Shown: positions 24,130 through 32,755 of the stretch, piece by piece
Layout: each line of letters starts with the position of its first letter
How positions within the stretch are numbered: the first letter of the stretch is position 1
NCBI RefSeq assembly: GCF_008041935.1
Contig: NZ_VKAC01000008.1
Location: 178,977-242,976, forward strand
Direction of reading: 5' to 3'
Source: Quadrisphaera setariae
GTDB lineage: Bacteria > Actinomycetota > Actinomycetes > Actinomycetales > Quadrisphaeraceae
DNA length: 64,000 bases
Position numbers and translations under genes: made by a program
Notes under the pieces: model-generated
Told to the model about the DNA's origin: nothing
Database searches by the model: none
What the model saw: only the letters and a program-made list of their open reading frames with translations

Positions 24130-24888
24130 TCAGCGGTGGCGCACCCACGCTCCGGGCTCGTCCAGGCGACCCGTGCCCTCCTCGAGGTCCACGTGCAGGG
24201 GCGCGAGCGCTCCCTCGATGACGTGCGCGCCGCTGCCCGGGAGCGCGAGTCCGCTCCAGGTCCGCCACTGCTCGACCGAGGCGACGAAGGACTGGGACGC
24301 GGGGGTGGTGGACAGGAGCTGCGCGCCCATGCGCTCGTGCGTCCGCAACCACGGGTCGAACGCCTCCCCGTCCGCCCGCCGCCACCGGGCGTAGGTCTCG
24401 ACCGGGATCAGCGGGTACTGGTGCTCGCCCGTCAGGCGCAGCGGGGCGATCACGCGGTGCAGTCCTCGCGCGGCCGCGGCCTGGACGAGGTGGCCCAGGA
24501 GGTGGGCGGCCGCGCCCGTGCGGGCGTGGCTCGGGTGCACCTGGGCCGCGCAGATCACCAGGGTGTCGCTCGCCGTGCCGCGGTCGTGGTCGGCCAGGGC
24601 GCGGACGAGGGTGTCGCTGTACCCGCGCGGCAGGTGGTCGGTGTCGCCGTCCCACGCGATGGGCACGCCCCAGGCGGCACCCGCGAGCCGCTCGTCGTGG
24701 TCGGACCCGGCAGGTCGGGTGAGGGCCACCTCCAGCGCGGCACCGGTGGCGCGGACCTCGGGCAGCGCCGCGGCCGCGACGGGATCTGCGTCGATGTAGG
24801 GCGGCCAGCTGTCGGCGAAGAGGTCTTCCCACTGCTGGGGTGAGCGGGGTCTGTCGGCGACGAGTTCGGCGATGAGGTCGTCGGTCAC
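24130..24888 (-). CDS. GNAT family N-acetyltransferase
   Basis: The GTG at 24888 (VTDDLIAELVADRP) gives 252 residues. The acetyl-CoA region is QVHPSHARTGAAAHLLGHLV followed by RGLHRVIAPLR, a weak but recognisable Gcn5 motif A. The protein is larger than minimal GNATs, with extra N- and C-terminal segments (CLERLDEPGAWVRHR-type tail). Substrate unknown. It is convergent with the GriH-like gene and lies 74 bases downstream of a hypothetical gene running the same way. Confidence 0.65.
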   Translation of the reverse strand: MTDDLIAELVADRPRSPQQWEDLFADSWPPYIDADPVAAAALPEVRATGAALEVALTRPAGSDHDERLAGAAWGVPIAWDGDTDHLPRGYSDTLVRALADHDRGTASDTLVICAAQVHPSHARTGAAAHLLGHLVQAAAARGLHRVIAPLRLTGEHQYPLIPVETYARWRRADGEAFDPWLRTHERMGAQLLSTTPASQSFVASVEQWRTWSGLALPGSGAHVIEGALAPLHVDLEEGTGRLDEPGAWVRHR

Positions 24889-24962
24889 GGTGCGAGTCTC
24901 CGGGTGCAGCACGTGAGGAGCGGCGACGGGTCCAGACGGTCGTCGTGGCGGGCGCGACGCGG

Positions 24963-25721
24963 TCACCAGTCCCTGAGGCGCCGGGCGCCGGCCCACACCG
25001 GGCGTCCCGGGGCGACGGATGACGGGATGGAGTCGGCGCACCGGTCGTGGGGCTCCAGGCCCGCCTCGACGACGCGCACCGCCGGCGGGACCCAGGCACC
25101 ACCAGACCACAGCCCCCCGCCCGCGACCGGCTCCAGCTCCGGCAGCTCGTCGTCCTCACCAGCCGCGCGCCTGCGCCACCACCGCGACCTCCGCGCACCC
25201 CCGGGGTCCAGCAGGGCGCGGGTGTAGGCCTCACCGAACCAGCACCACCGCGGCGGCGCCTCCGGCAGCCCCAGCCACTGCCCCAGGCCGGCGAGGTACC
25301 GGTGCCCGCCGCGTCCGCTGCCGGGCTGCTGCCCCAGTCGCTCCTCGACCGCCACGAACACCGTCGCCGGCGTCGTGAGCGCGAGGACGAACGCTCGCAG
25401 CCGCGGGTCCTCGGGCGGCAGCGCGACCCGCAGCACGTGCGCGCCCACGTCGCCCAGCCGTGCGCGCCCCGGCCGCGACGGTGCCGCCAGAGCGGCGTGC
25501 GGGACCACCGGCCGTGACGCGAGGAAGAGGAGCCCGTCAGCCGCCTCCCACGCCCTGCGCAGCCCCTCGTCCCCCTCCGCCTCGAAGCGGTGGCGCAGCG
25601 GCTCGGAGTCCCCGAACCGCTTCGGGACCGCCTCGGGGAGCTCCGCGCGTGCCGCGCGCAGCCACCGGTCGGTCACGACGCCCATGTCCCGCTCGCGCTC
25701 GTACCAGGTCACCTCGCTCAC
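24963..25721 (-). CDS. hypothetical protein
   Basis: The GTG at 25721 (VSEVTWYERERDMGVVTDRW) gives 252 residues; earlier starts extend into less coding-like sequence. It is soluble, rich in Arg, Pro and Trp (PPRWCWFGEAYTRALLDPGG; SRWWRRRAAGEDDELPELEP). No signal peptide, membrane helix or catalytic motif is evident. It ends 74 bases before the GNAT gene and starts 64 bases from the Gfo/Idh/MocA operon end. Function unknown. Confidence 0.55.
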   Translation of the reverse strand: MSEVTWYERERDMGVVTDRWLRAARAELPEAVPKRFGDSEPLRHRFEAEGDEGLRRAWEAADGLLFLASRPVVPHAALAAPSRPGRARLGDVGAHVLRVALPPEDPRLRAFVLALTTPATVFVAVEERLGQQPGSGRGGHRYLAGLGQWLGLPEAPPRWCWFGEAYTRALLDPGGARRSRWWRRRAAGEDDELPELEPVAGGGLWSGGAWVPPAVRVVEAGLEPHDRCADSIPSSVAPGRPVWAGARRLRDW

Positions 25722-25785
25722 CGAGGGTTCTCGCGGACCGCTGACCACGCGGCCAGCATGGACGGCCGGGGGCGCAGGGCCAAGC

Positions 25786-26820
25786 TCAGCGGGCAGCTCT
25801 GAGCGCTCGCTCGAGGACGTCGACGACGTCACGCCCCTGCTCGCCCGTCACCGCCACCGGCGGGCCGCCCCGCAGCGACGCCGCGAGGCTCGCGTACAGC
25901 TCCGCCCCCAGCCGGCCGGGCGGCTCCAGGCCGTCGTGGACGACGACGACGGCGCCGTCGGCGTCGCGCACCACCACCGACGTGCCGTCCTCACTGGTGA
26001 TGTCACCGCGCTCCCCCACCACGCGGAACCGCGGCGCCGGGTGCTCGGCCCTGCGGTGCACGTCGATGCGCGCGCTGGAGCCGCCGTCGCGCTGCCCGAA
26101 GGCCAGGTGGATGCGCAGGTGGTCCTCGACGGCCGACCCGGGCGGGCGGTGCGCGGTGCCCGTCACCGCCGTCGGCGTGCCGAGCAGCTGCAGCACCTGG
26201 TCGACCGGGTGCGGCCCGATGAGCCATCCCGCTCCCCCGCCGGTGTCCGCCTCCTCGGTCCAGGTGGCGATGTCGGAGCCCGTGTGCGGCGTGCCGTCCC
26301 CGGCCGTGCGGTAGCGACCTGCGTGGCTGCGGTGGACCTCCACGCGGCGCACCGGCCCGACGGCGCCCTCGTGCACGAGCCGCAGCACCTGCTGGAAGTC
26401 CGGTTCCCACCGCCGCTGCTGGTGCACCGACAGCTGCCGTCCAGCGGCGCGCGCGGCGGAGAGCATGGCGTCGGCGTCGGCGACCGAGGTCGCCATCGGC
26501 TTCTCCACGTGCACGTGGCGTCCCGCTCGGAGCGCCCCGATCACGACGTCGCGGTGCAGGTGGTGCGGCAGGGCGACGACGACGAGCTCCACGCCCCCGT
26601 CGTCCCCGGCGCTGCCCGCGACGAGCTCGCGCCAGTCGGTGTGGGCCCGCGCGCCGAAGCGGTCGGCCGCTGTCGCCGCACGGGCGGGGTCGGCGTCGCA
26701 GACGGCGACCAGGTCGAGCTGCCCCGCCGCTCGCGCCGGCACGAGGTTCTGCTCCGCGTGGTAGTACCAGCCGCTGTTGCCGAGGCCGACCAGGCCGACC
26801 CTCACGGGCGTCACCGCCAC
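25786..26820 (-). CDS. Gfo/Idh/MocA family oxidoreductase (1)
   Basis: This 344-residue NAD(P)-dependent sugar or cyclitol dehydrogenase has the Rossmann motif VGLVGLGNSGWYYHAE at the N-terminus, the catalytic-lysine HVHVEKPMATS near residue 95-105, and a C-terminal GFO_IDH_MocA domain including IGPHPVDQVLQLLG. It is the last gene of the locus B operon and overlaps the second dehydrogenase by 10 bases. Two family members in tandem often catalyse oxidation and later reduction of one sugar derivative through a 3-keto intermediate; that is inference here. Confidence 0.88.
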   Translation of the reverse strand: MAVTPVRVGLVGLGNSGWYYHAEQNLVPARAAGQLDLVAVCDADPARAATAADRFGARAHTDWRELVAGSAGDDGGVELVVVALPHHLHRDVVIGALRAGRHVHVEKPMATSVADADAMLSAARAAGRQLSVHQQRRWEPDFQQVLRLVHEGAVGPVRRVEVHRSHAGRYRTAGDGTPHTGSDIATWTEEADTGGGAGWLIGPHPVDQVLQLLGTPTAVTGTAHRPPGSAVEDHLRIHLAFGQRDGGSSARIDVHRRAEHPAPRFRVVGERGDITSEDGTSVVVRDADGAVVVVHDGLEPPGRLGAELYASLAASLRGGPPVAVTGEQGRDVVDVLERALRAAR

Positions 26821-27890
26821 ACCGCCCCGGGGCCCGCGAGCGCCTCGCCGCCGAGCGCCTCGGTGACGTCGACCGCGGTGCCGCCGCGTGACGCCGACAG
26901 GTACGCGGCGTCCATGATCCCCATGGTCCTGAGGTTGTCGCGGCCGCTGTGCGCAGGCTCCACCCCGGCGTCGAGGGCGTCCAGCAGCGCCGCGGTGCTG
27001 CTGCCGTAGGAGAGGTGTGCCCGAGTGACGGGACCGGCGTCGACGAAGGACGACGACCTCACCTCACCTCCGCGCAGCTGGAGCTGGCCGGACGCCGGAC
27101 CTGCCATGGGGTGCTCGCGGGAGGTGCGGGCGCTGCCGTGCTCGCCGTCGGCGCGCAGCTGCTGGGTGGGCAGGCCGCGGGCGCGCCAGGACGACGTCAT
27201 GGTCGCGACCAGACCGTCGTCGAAGGAGACCAGCAGCGCCGCCAGCTGCTCCCCCGGCAGGCCGGAGGCCGGGTCGCGGCGGGTCAGCGCGCTGACGGTG
27301 CGCGGCGGGCTGGGCGCCAGCCACTGCAGCCTGTCGATGAGGTGGACGCTGAAGATCGCCATCTCCAGGCGCTCCTGCTCCGCCCGCCACACGCCGGGCG
27401 CCTGCGGTCGGTCCTGGAAGGAGCGGTGCTCCAGGAGGTGCAGGGGGCCCAGCTCCTCGGCGCGCAGCGCAGCGGCGAGCCAGGCCTGCTCCGGGTACCA
27501 GCGGAAGTTCTGGCTCACCGCGAGCGGCACGCGGGCGGCCTCGGCGCGGCGGACGAGCTCCGCGGCGTGCGCGCCGCTGCCGGCGAACGGCTTCTCCACG
27601 AGCAGCGCGACGCCCCGGTCCAGGGCGGGGTCGACCACCTCGTCGCGCACGGCGGGCGGCGTCAAGACCAGCAGGACGTCGACGCCGGCGCCGCCGCCCG
27701 CGCGGTCGAGCAGGTCCTCGACGGATGCGAACGGCTCCACGCCCGGGTGCTGCGCGGCGAACGCCTCGCGGGCAGCGGGGTCCGGGTCGCACACCGCCAC
27801 CACGTCGGCACGGCCGCCGCAGACGGCGGCGATCCCCGCCGCGTGCTGGCGGGCCACCCACCCTGCGCCGACCAGCCCGACGCGCCTCAC
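26811..27890 (-). CDS. Gfo/Idh/MocA family oxidoreductase (2)
   Basis: This 359-residue dehydrogenase has VGLVGAGWVARQHAAGI at the dinucleotide fold, ALLVEKPFAGS with the catalytic Lys, and the histidine-containing IFSVHLIDRLQWL in the C-terminal domain. The GTG at 27890 overlaps the stop of the CaiE-like gene (GTGA). It is distinct enough from its tandem neighbour to be an older duplication with a different substrate or step. It acts in the cytosol on a sugar, inositol or their acids. Confidence 0.88.
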   Translation of the reverse strand: MRRVGLVGAGWVARQHAAGIAAVCGGRADVVAVCDPDPAAREAFAAQHPGVEPFASVEDLLDRAGGGAGVDVLLVLTPPAVRDEVVDPALDRGVALLVEKPFAGSGAHAAELVRRAEAARVPLAVSQNFRWYPEQAWLAAALRAEELGPLHLLEHRSFQDRPQAPGVWRAEQERLEMAIFSVHLIDRLQWLAPSPPRTVSALTRRDPASGLPGEQLAALLVSFDDGLVATMTSSWRARGLPTQQLRADGEHGSARTSREHPMAGPASGQLQLRGGEVRSSSFVDAGPVTRAHLSYGSSTAALLDALDAGVEPAHSGRDNLRTMGIMDAAYLSASRGGTAVDVTEALGGEALAGPGAVWR

Positions 27891-28441
27891 GCCCCGTCTC
27901 CCGCGAGCTGCACCACCGCGGTGCGGTGCAGGTCGGTGAGCTCGACGTACGCCGGGCCGTTGGCGCGCACGCGCTCCAGCTCCGCCTCCGAGAGGTCGCG
28001 CAGCACGCGCCCCGGCACCCCCGCCACGAGCACGCGGTCGGGCACCAGGGCGCCCTCCTTCACCACCGCACCGGCGGCGACCAGCGCCTCGGCTCCGACC
28101 ACGGCGCCGGTGAGCACCACCGACGCCATGCCCACGAGCGCGCCGTCGCCGACGGTGCAGCCGTGCAGCACGGCGCGGTGGCCCACCGAGACGCGCTCCC
28201 CGACCTCGACACCGCCGTGCTCGTCGGCGTGCACCACGCAACCGTCCTGGAGGTTGCTGCCGCGCCCGATGCGGATCGGGGACCCGTCGGCGCGCAGCAC
28301 GCAGCCGTACCAGACGCTCGCCCCGGAAGCGACGTGCACGTCACCGACGAGCACAGCGGTGGGTGCCACCCAGGCGCCCTCGTCGACCACCGGCCCGCGG
28401 TCTCCCAGCGCGAGCAGCAGCGGCTTCGGAGCAGCGGTCAC
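27887..28441 (-). CDS. gamma-carbonic anhydrase / CaiE-like hexapeptide protein
   Basis: This 184-residue left-handed beta-helix protein is built from hexapeptide repeats. The three zinc-binding histidines of the gamma-carbonic anhydrase family are present: the His of QDGCVVHADEH and both of SVGHRAVLHGC. CaiE/PaaY-like members accompany CoA-linked pathways, and here the gene sits three genes after a CoA-transferase and two after a crotonase, as in carnitine-type operons. Its enzymatic role there (possibly thioesterase or carbonic anhydrase) is unsettled. It has GTGA overlaps with both neighbours. Confidence 0.85.
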   Translation of the reverse strand: MTAAPKPLLLALGDRGPVVDEGAWVAPTAVLVGDVHVASGASVWYGCVLRADGSPIRIGRGSNLQDGCVVHADEHGGVEVGERVSVGHRAVLHGCTVGDGALVGMASVVLTGAVVGAEALVAAGAVVKEGALVPDRVLVAGVPGRVLRDLSEAELERVRANGPAYVELTDLHRTAVVQLAGDGA

Positions 28442-29325
28442 AGCCCGTACCAGCGCACGGCCGTACCGCCGCTGACCTGGGCGAGCGCCGCCTCGGCGTC
28501 GCCGTCCTGCGTGCCACCCCCGGCGAGGGCCTTCGCCACGGCGTCTCGCAGGTCGCCCCACGCCTGCGCGTAGCTCGCCCGCAGGAGCACCACGGGCCAG
28601 TTGCTCGCCAGCAGGAGGCGGTCGGCGCCGAAGGCGTCGAGCACGTGGCCGACGTAGCGGGGCAGCACGTCGGCGCGCCAGGCGTCCCACGCCGTCAGCG
28701 CGTCGACGCCCACCGACACCTTGAGCGCCACCCCGGGCAGCTCCGCGAGCGCGGCGACGTTCGAGGCCCACGGCTCCCAGCCGCCGGTGTCGAGCGGCGG
28801 GCGGGCGAGGTGGTCGACCACCACCTTCAGCCGCGGCACCGCGCTGGCCAGGCCGGCGACGGCCCGGACCTGCTCGGGGGTGATGGGGACGACGTCCCAC
28901 ACGAGCCCCCGCTCGGCCAGCTCGGCGAACAGCGCGCGGACGCCGGGGTCGGCGAGCCGTTCGAGCGGGTCGCGGCCGACGAGCGTGCGCACGCCGCACC
29001 AGGCGGTGGTGTCGGCGCGCGCCAGCTCGGCGCGGGCGGCGCCGGGGTCGAGCACGGGCAGCCACCCGACCACGCCGCGCACGTGCGCGGTCTGCGCGGC
29101 CCAGGCGGCGAGCCTGTCGTTCTCGTCCGGCTCGTCGACCGACTGCATGAGGACGGTCGCGTCCACACCGGCGGCGGCGAGGTCGGCGGCGAGGTCGGCG
29201 GGGGCGTAGTCGCGGGCGATGGCGCCGTGGGCGCCGGTGCGCCAGGCGGACTGGTCGGCCTCGCCGTAGGTCCAGAAGTGGTGGTGGGCGTCCACCACGG
29301 GCGGTCTGTTCGTCGGGTCCGGCAT
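28438..29325 (-). CDS. amidohydrolase family protein, COG3618 lactonase-like
   Basis: This 295-residue TIM-barrel metal hydrolase is of the L-fuconolactonase/LigI-like group. The N-terminal VDAHHHFW supplies the metal or catalytic histidines, VVDHLARPP gives the next His, and the last strand is LLASNWPVV, the Asn form of the usual Ser-Asp-Trp-Pro block. Such enzymes open lactones of sugar acids or related dicarboxylates. The position beside two sugar dehydrogenases fits lactone opening after sugar oxidation. ATG 29325 shares one base with the crotonase-like gene stop (TGATG). Confidence 0.85.
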   Translation of the reverse strand: MPDPTNRPPVVDAHHHFWTYGEADQSAWRTGAHGAIARDYAPADLAADLAAAGVDATVLMQSVDEPDENDRLAAWAAQTAHVRGVVGWLPVLDPGAARAELARADTTAWCGVRTLVGRDPLERLADPGVRALFAELAERGLVWDVVPITPEQVRAVAGLASAVPRLKVVVDHLARPPLDTGGWEPWASNVAALAELPGVALKVSVGVDALTAWDAWRADVLPRYVGHVLDAFGADRLLLASNWPVVLLRASYAQAWGDLRDAVAKALAGGGTQDGDAEAALAQVSGGTAVRWYGL

Positions 29326-30119
29326 CAGCTCTCCCAGCGTGGCGGTCGGTGGTCGAGGAACGCGGTGACGCCCTCGCGGAAGTCGGCGCTGCCGTAGCAG
29401 GCGCGCAGGAGGTCGGTGTCGTCCGGGAGCCCGGCGGGCCAGGCGGCCGCGGCCAGGCGGCGGTCGGTCTCCTTGAACGCGGCCAGGGCTCCGGGGGCCG
29501 CGGCGAGCAGGCCGTCGAGCAGCTGCGCCACGCCGTCGTCCAGCTCGTCGGCGCTCAGGACGACGTCGGCCAGTCCGACGGCGGCCGCCGCAGGGGCGTC
29601 GAGCATCCGGGAGGTCAGCAGCAGCTCCCTGGCCCGTGCGTGGCCGGTGCGCCGCGCGAGGGCGGCCACGACGGCGGCCGGCACGCAGTTGCCGAGGGTG
29701 CGCGCCACCGGCAGCCCGAACCGCGCCCGGGGCCCGGCCACCACCACGTCGCTGACCGCGACGAGCGCGAGGCCGGCGCCGGCGGCGGGGCCGTCGACCA
29801 CCGCCACCACGGGCACCGGCACGGAGGCCAGCGCCTCCAGCACCGCGCCGACGCGCCGCTCGTAGGCGACGCCCGCCTCCCCGGCGTCGGGGGCGCCGAG
29901 CACGTCGGCGGCGAGCATCCGGACGTCGGTCCCGGCGGCGAACGCCCCGTCGGTGCCGGCGAGCACGAGCGCCCGCACCGACGGGTCGCCGCTGGCCAGG
30001 GCGGCGACCTCGGCGAGCTGGTCGTACATCGCCGACGTCAGCGCCCCGAGCCGGCGCGGGTGGTCGAGGACCGCGCGGAGCACTCCCCCGCGGTGCTCCG
30101 CGCGGACCCGACCGGTCAT
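29325..30119 (-). CDS. enoyl-CoA hydratase/isomerase-like protein lacking catalytic Glu pair (second copy)
   Basis: This is a 264-residue crotonase-fold protein. As in the locus A copy, the two classical glutamates are missing: VDGPAAGAGLA has Ala118 and LPVARTLGNC has Val138, with the same Arg-Thr-Leu-Gly-Asn-Cys following. The oxyanion-hole segment DGAFAAGTDV is conserved. It lies 10 bases after the CoA-transferase, so a CoA thioester substrate is likely, but ordinary water addition is not. The proteins at 14406 and 29325 form one subfamily by these shared positions. Confidence 0.82.
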   Translation of the reverse strand: MTGRVRAEHRGGVLRAVLDHPRRLGALTSAMYDQLAEVAALASGDPSVRALVLAGTDGAFAAGTDVRMLAADVLGAPDAGEAGVAYERRVGAVLEALASVPVPVVAVVDGPAAGAGLALVAVSDVVVAGPRARFGLPVARTLGNCVPAAVVAALARRTGHARARELLLTSRMLDAPAAAAVGLADVVLSADELDDGVAQLLDGLLAAAPGALAAFKETDRRLAAAAWPAGLPDDTDLLRACYGSADFREGVTAFLDHRPPRWES

Positions 30120-30129
30120 GAGGGGCCGG

Positions 30130-31314
30130 TCACGAGCTGACGTGCTCGCGGGCGAGCAGCTCGTCGGTGTGCTCCCCCAGCAGCGGCGGCGGCCGGCGGA
30201 TGACGGGCGGGGTGGCCGACAGGCGCAGCGGCGAGGCGAGCACCGGCACCTCCCCCTCCACGGGGTGGGTGAACGTGGCGACCATCTCGCGGGCCTTGAC
30301 GTGCGGGTCCTCGGTGAGCACCTGCCGGTAGTCCTGGATGGGCCCGGCCGGTACGCCGGCCCCCAGCAGCACCTGGACCCACGCGTCGGTGTCCCGCTCC
30401 ACGAGGCGCTCCTCGAGGGCCGCGACGAGGTCGGGCAGGTGCGCCATCCGCCCGACGTTGGTGGAGTACCGCGGGTCGGTGAGGAGGTGCTCCAGGTCGA
30501 GCGCGGTGCACAGCCGCCGCCACAGCCTGTCGTTGTTGGCGCCGACCGTGACGTGGCCGTCCCGGGTGGCGAGCGCCTGGTAGGGCGCCGACATGCGGTT
30601 GGCCGAGCCGAGCTTGGCGGGCGTGCGCCCGGTGTCCCAGAACTCGGTGGACTCCCACACCGCCAGCGCCAGCGCCGACTCGAACAGCGACGTCTCCACC
30701 AGCTGGCCGACCCCGGTGCGGCGGGCGCTGGTCCACGCGGCGAGGATCCCCACCGCGCAGAACAGCCCGGAGCCGAGGTCCGCCACGGGGATGCCGCTCT
30801 TCACCGGGCGCCCGTCGGGATCGCCGGTGATGGACATGACCCCGGTCATCGCCTGGGCGATGAGGTCGTACCCGGGCCGGTCCGCGTAGGGACCGGTCTT
30901 CCCGAAGCCCGAGATGCTCGCGTAGACGAGCGCCGGGTTCACCTCCGAGAGCACGTCCCATCCCACACCGAGCCGCTCCGCCACCCCCGGCCGCCAGTTC
31001 TCCACGACGACGTCGGCGTCCTCCACGAGCGCCAGGAAGTCGGCCCGGCCCTCCTCGGACTTCAGGTCGAGCACCACGCTGCGCTTGTTGCGGTTGAGCG
31101 ACAGGAAGGCGCGGCTGTCCTCCCCGATCCCCGACCTGCCCCACGACCTGCGGGTCTGGTCGCCGGCGTCGGGGTTCTCCACCTTGATGACGTCGGCGCC
31201 GAGGTCGGCCAGCACCATCGTGCAGAACGGGCCGGCCATGACCTGGGTGAGGTCGAGCACCCTCATGCCCGCCAGCGCGCCCGGGGGTGCGGTGCCCGGG
31301 TCCACGGTGTCCAC
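30130..31314 (-). CDS. CaiB/BaiF family CoA-transferase
   Basis: This 394-residue family III CoA-transferase moves CoA between carboxylic acids without a covalent thiolate adduct. The N-terminus VLDLTQVMAGPFCTMVLADLGADVIKVE is typical. The following LNRNKRSVVLDL, VVVENWRPGVAERLG and YDLIAQAMTGVMSITG blocks match CaiB-type enzymes, the last containing the expected catalytic Asp. The start GTG at 31314 is 17 bases after the binding-protein stop. It probably activates the carboxylate handled by the following crotonase-like protein. Confidence 0.9.
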   Translation of the reverse strand: MDTVDPGTAPPGALAGMRVLDLTQVMAGPFCTMVLADLGADVIKVENPDAGDQTRRSWGRSGIGEDSRAFLSLNRNKRSVVLDLKSEEGRADFLALVEDADVVVENWRPGVAERLGVGWDVLSEVNPALVYASISGFGKTGPYADRPGYDLIAQAMTGVMSITGDPDGRPVKSGIPVADLGSGLFCAVGILAAWTSARRTGVGQLVETSLFESALALAVWESTEFWDTGRTPAKLGSANRMSAPYQALATRDGHVTVGANNDRLWRRLCTALDLEHLLTDPRYSTNVGRMAHLPDLVAALEERLVERDTDAWVQVLLGAGVPAGPIQDYRQVLTEDPHVKAREMVATFTHPVEGEVPVLASPLRLSATPPVIRRPPPLLGEHTDELLAREHVSS

Positions 31315-31331
31315 GGTGCTCCCCCGCCCCG

Positions 31332-32705
31332 TCAGGCCTGCGCCAGCGCGGCGTTGAGGTTGTCCACGAACTGCTGCGCCGTCTGGCGCGGGTCGGCGCC
31401 GTTGAGGGCCACCGCCTCGTAGGAGCGCGTGAACGCCGTCTCGAAGTTGGCCTGGTACCCGGCCGGGTACAGCACCGTCGGCGGCTCGTCCTTGACGATC
31501 TGCTGGAACAGCTCGAGGTTCTGGCGGGTGGCGGGCGCCAGGGAGGTGTCGGCCAGCTGGGCCTCGAGCATCTTCGTGTTGGTCACCGCGCCGTTGTTCG
31601 AGGCGAACAGGGCGTTGGCCTCGGGGTCGTTGACCCAGAAGTCGATGTAGGCGGCGGCGGTGGGGATGTTGTCGCAGCTGGTGGGGATCGACCAGCCCGA
31701 GGTGAACAGCACGGTGCTGGAGGCGCCGTCGGCGCCGCGCGGCAGCTGCACCGTGGTGAGCTGGGAACCCGGCTGCGCGCCGTCGAGGGCGCCCTGCGCC
31801 TGGCCGAGCTGGTTGCCGGGCTTGTTGTCGAGCACCGTGCGTCCCTGGGCGATCCAGCTCTGCTCGACCTGGGCGGCCTCGGCGGAGCGGTCCTGCGCGG
31901 AGATGGTGGCGCCGGAGGTGCGCAGCTGCTCCCACAGGCCCCAGTACTCCACGACGTCGTCGACGGTGAAGGCGGCCTTGTTGCCGTCGAAGACCTCCTT
32001 GCCGTTGCCGCGCAGCCACTCGATGAAGGTGTTGGGGTGCCCGCCGAGGAGGTTCACGCCGGCCACGCCGTCGGGCAGGGCCGCCTTGGCCTTCGGGGCG
32101 TAGGCGAAGAAGTCGTCCCAGGTCCAGTTCGCGGGCGGCGTCCCGACGCCCGCCTGGTCGGCGAGGGTGGTGTTGACCATGATCGCGTCGTAGGCGGCGC
32201 CGTAGGGGATCTCGTAGAGCTTGCCGTCCGGGCCGCGGCCGGTGTCGAGGACCTCGGCGGGGATGTCGTCGACGTTGATGGCACCGGAGTCGACCAGCGG
32301 CTGCAGGTCCACGAGCAGCCCCTGGCCGGCGTAGTCGTTGAGCTGGCGGCCCTGCAGCTGGGTGATGCACGCCATGCCGCCGGACGTGGCCTGCACGTTG
32401 AGGCGCTGGAAGTAGGCGGCGAAGTCGGTGAACTCGGGGGTCACGTCGACGCCCGGGTGCTCCTTGACGAAGAGGTCCGAGACGCCGTTGGTGAGGTCGA
32501 CGCGAGCGCCGGAGCCCCAGTACGCCAGGCGGACGGCGCCGGTGACCTCGCCCTTGCCGGCGTCGTCCCCGGTGGCGGCCGACGGGGCGTCGCCGCCCAC
32601 GCGGGTGCCGCCGGAGCAGGCGGTGGCGACGAGGGTGAGCGCAGCTGCGCCGGCGAGGAGGGCGGCACGACGACGAGAGCGACGGGAGCGGTGGGTGGCG
32701 GACAT
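31332..32705 (-). CDS. ABC transporter sugar-binding lipoprotein
   Basis: This 457-residue family 1 extracellular solute-binding protein is lipid-anchored. It has an Arg-rich n-region, a hydrophobic stretch and the lipobox VATACSGG near residue 29. Typical internal blocks are YGAAYDAIMVNTTLADQAG and WTWDDFFAYAPKAKAAL. It captures a sugar or sugar-acid outside the cell for the two permeases encoded just upstream. The ATG at 32705 is 50 bases after the second permease, a gap that carries a GntR-type site at 32729-32738, so this gene may also have its own promoter. Confidence 0.9.
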   Translation of the reverse strand: MSATHRSRRSRRRAALLAGAAALTLVATACSGGTRVGGDAPSAATGDDAGKGEVTGAVRLAYWGSGARVDLTNGVSDLFVKEHPGVDVTPEFTDFAAYFQRLNVQATSGGMACITQLQGRQLNDYAGQGLLVDLQPLVDSGAINVDDIPAEVLDTGRGPDGKLYEIPYGAAYDAIMVNTTLADQAGVGTPPANWTWDDFFAYAPKAKAALPDGVAGVNLLGGHPNTFIEWLRGNGKEVFDGNKAAFTVDDVVEYWGLWEQLRTSGATISAQDRSAEAAQVEQSWIAQGRTVLDNKPGNQLGQAQGALDGAQPGSQLTTVQLPRGADGASSTVLFTSGWSIPTSCDNIPTAAAYIDFWVNDPEANALFASNNGAVTNTKMLEAQLADTSLAPATRQNLELFQQIVKDEPPTVLYPAGYQANFETAFTRSYEAVALNGADPRQTAQQFVDNLNAALAQA

Positions 32706-32728
32706 GGGTGGTGCCTCCAGATCAGGGA

Positions 32729-32738
32729 TTGTCGACAT
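32729..32738. promoter_or_regulatory. putative GntR/FadR-type operator inside locus B operon
   Basis: TTGTCGACAT contains the perfect 8-bp palindrome TGTCGACA (32730-32737) and follows the TTGTNNACA pattern also seen at the GntR promoter (36404-36413). It lies 24 bases upstream of the binding-protein ATG. Confidence 0.55.
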
Positions 32739-32755
32739 TGACAGGCGAGAGAAGG

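Noticed and set aside
27887..31314. A true carnitine degradation operon (caiBCDE)
   Set aside because: No carnitine-CoA ligase, acyl-CoA dehydrogenase or betaine transporter is present, and the crotonase lacks the catalytic Glu pair; only family-level similarity remains.
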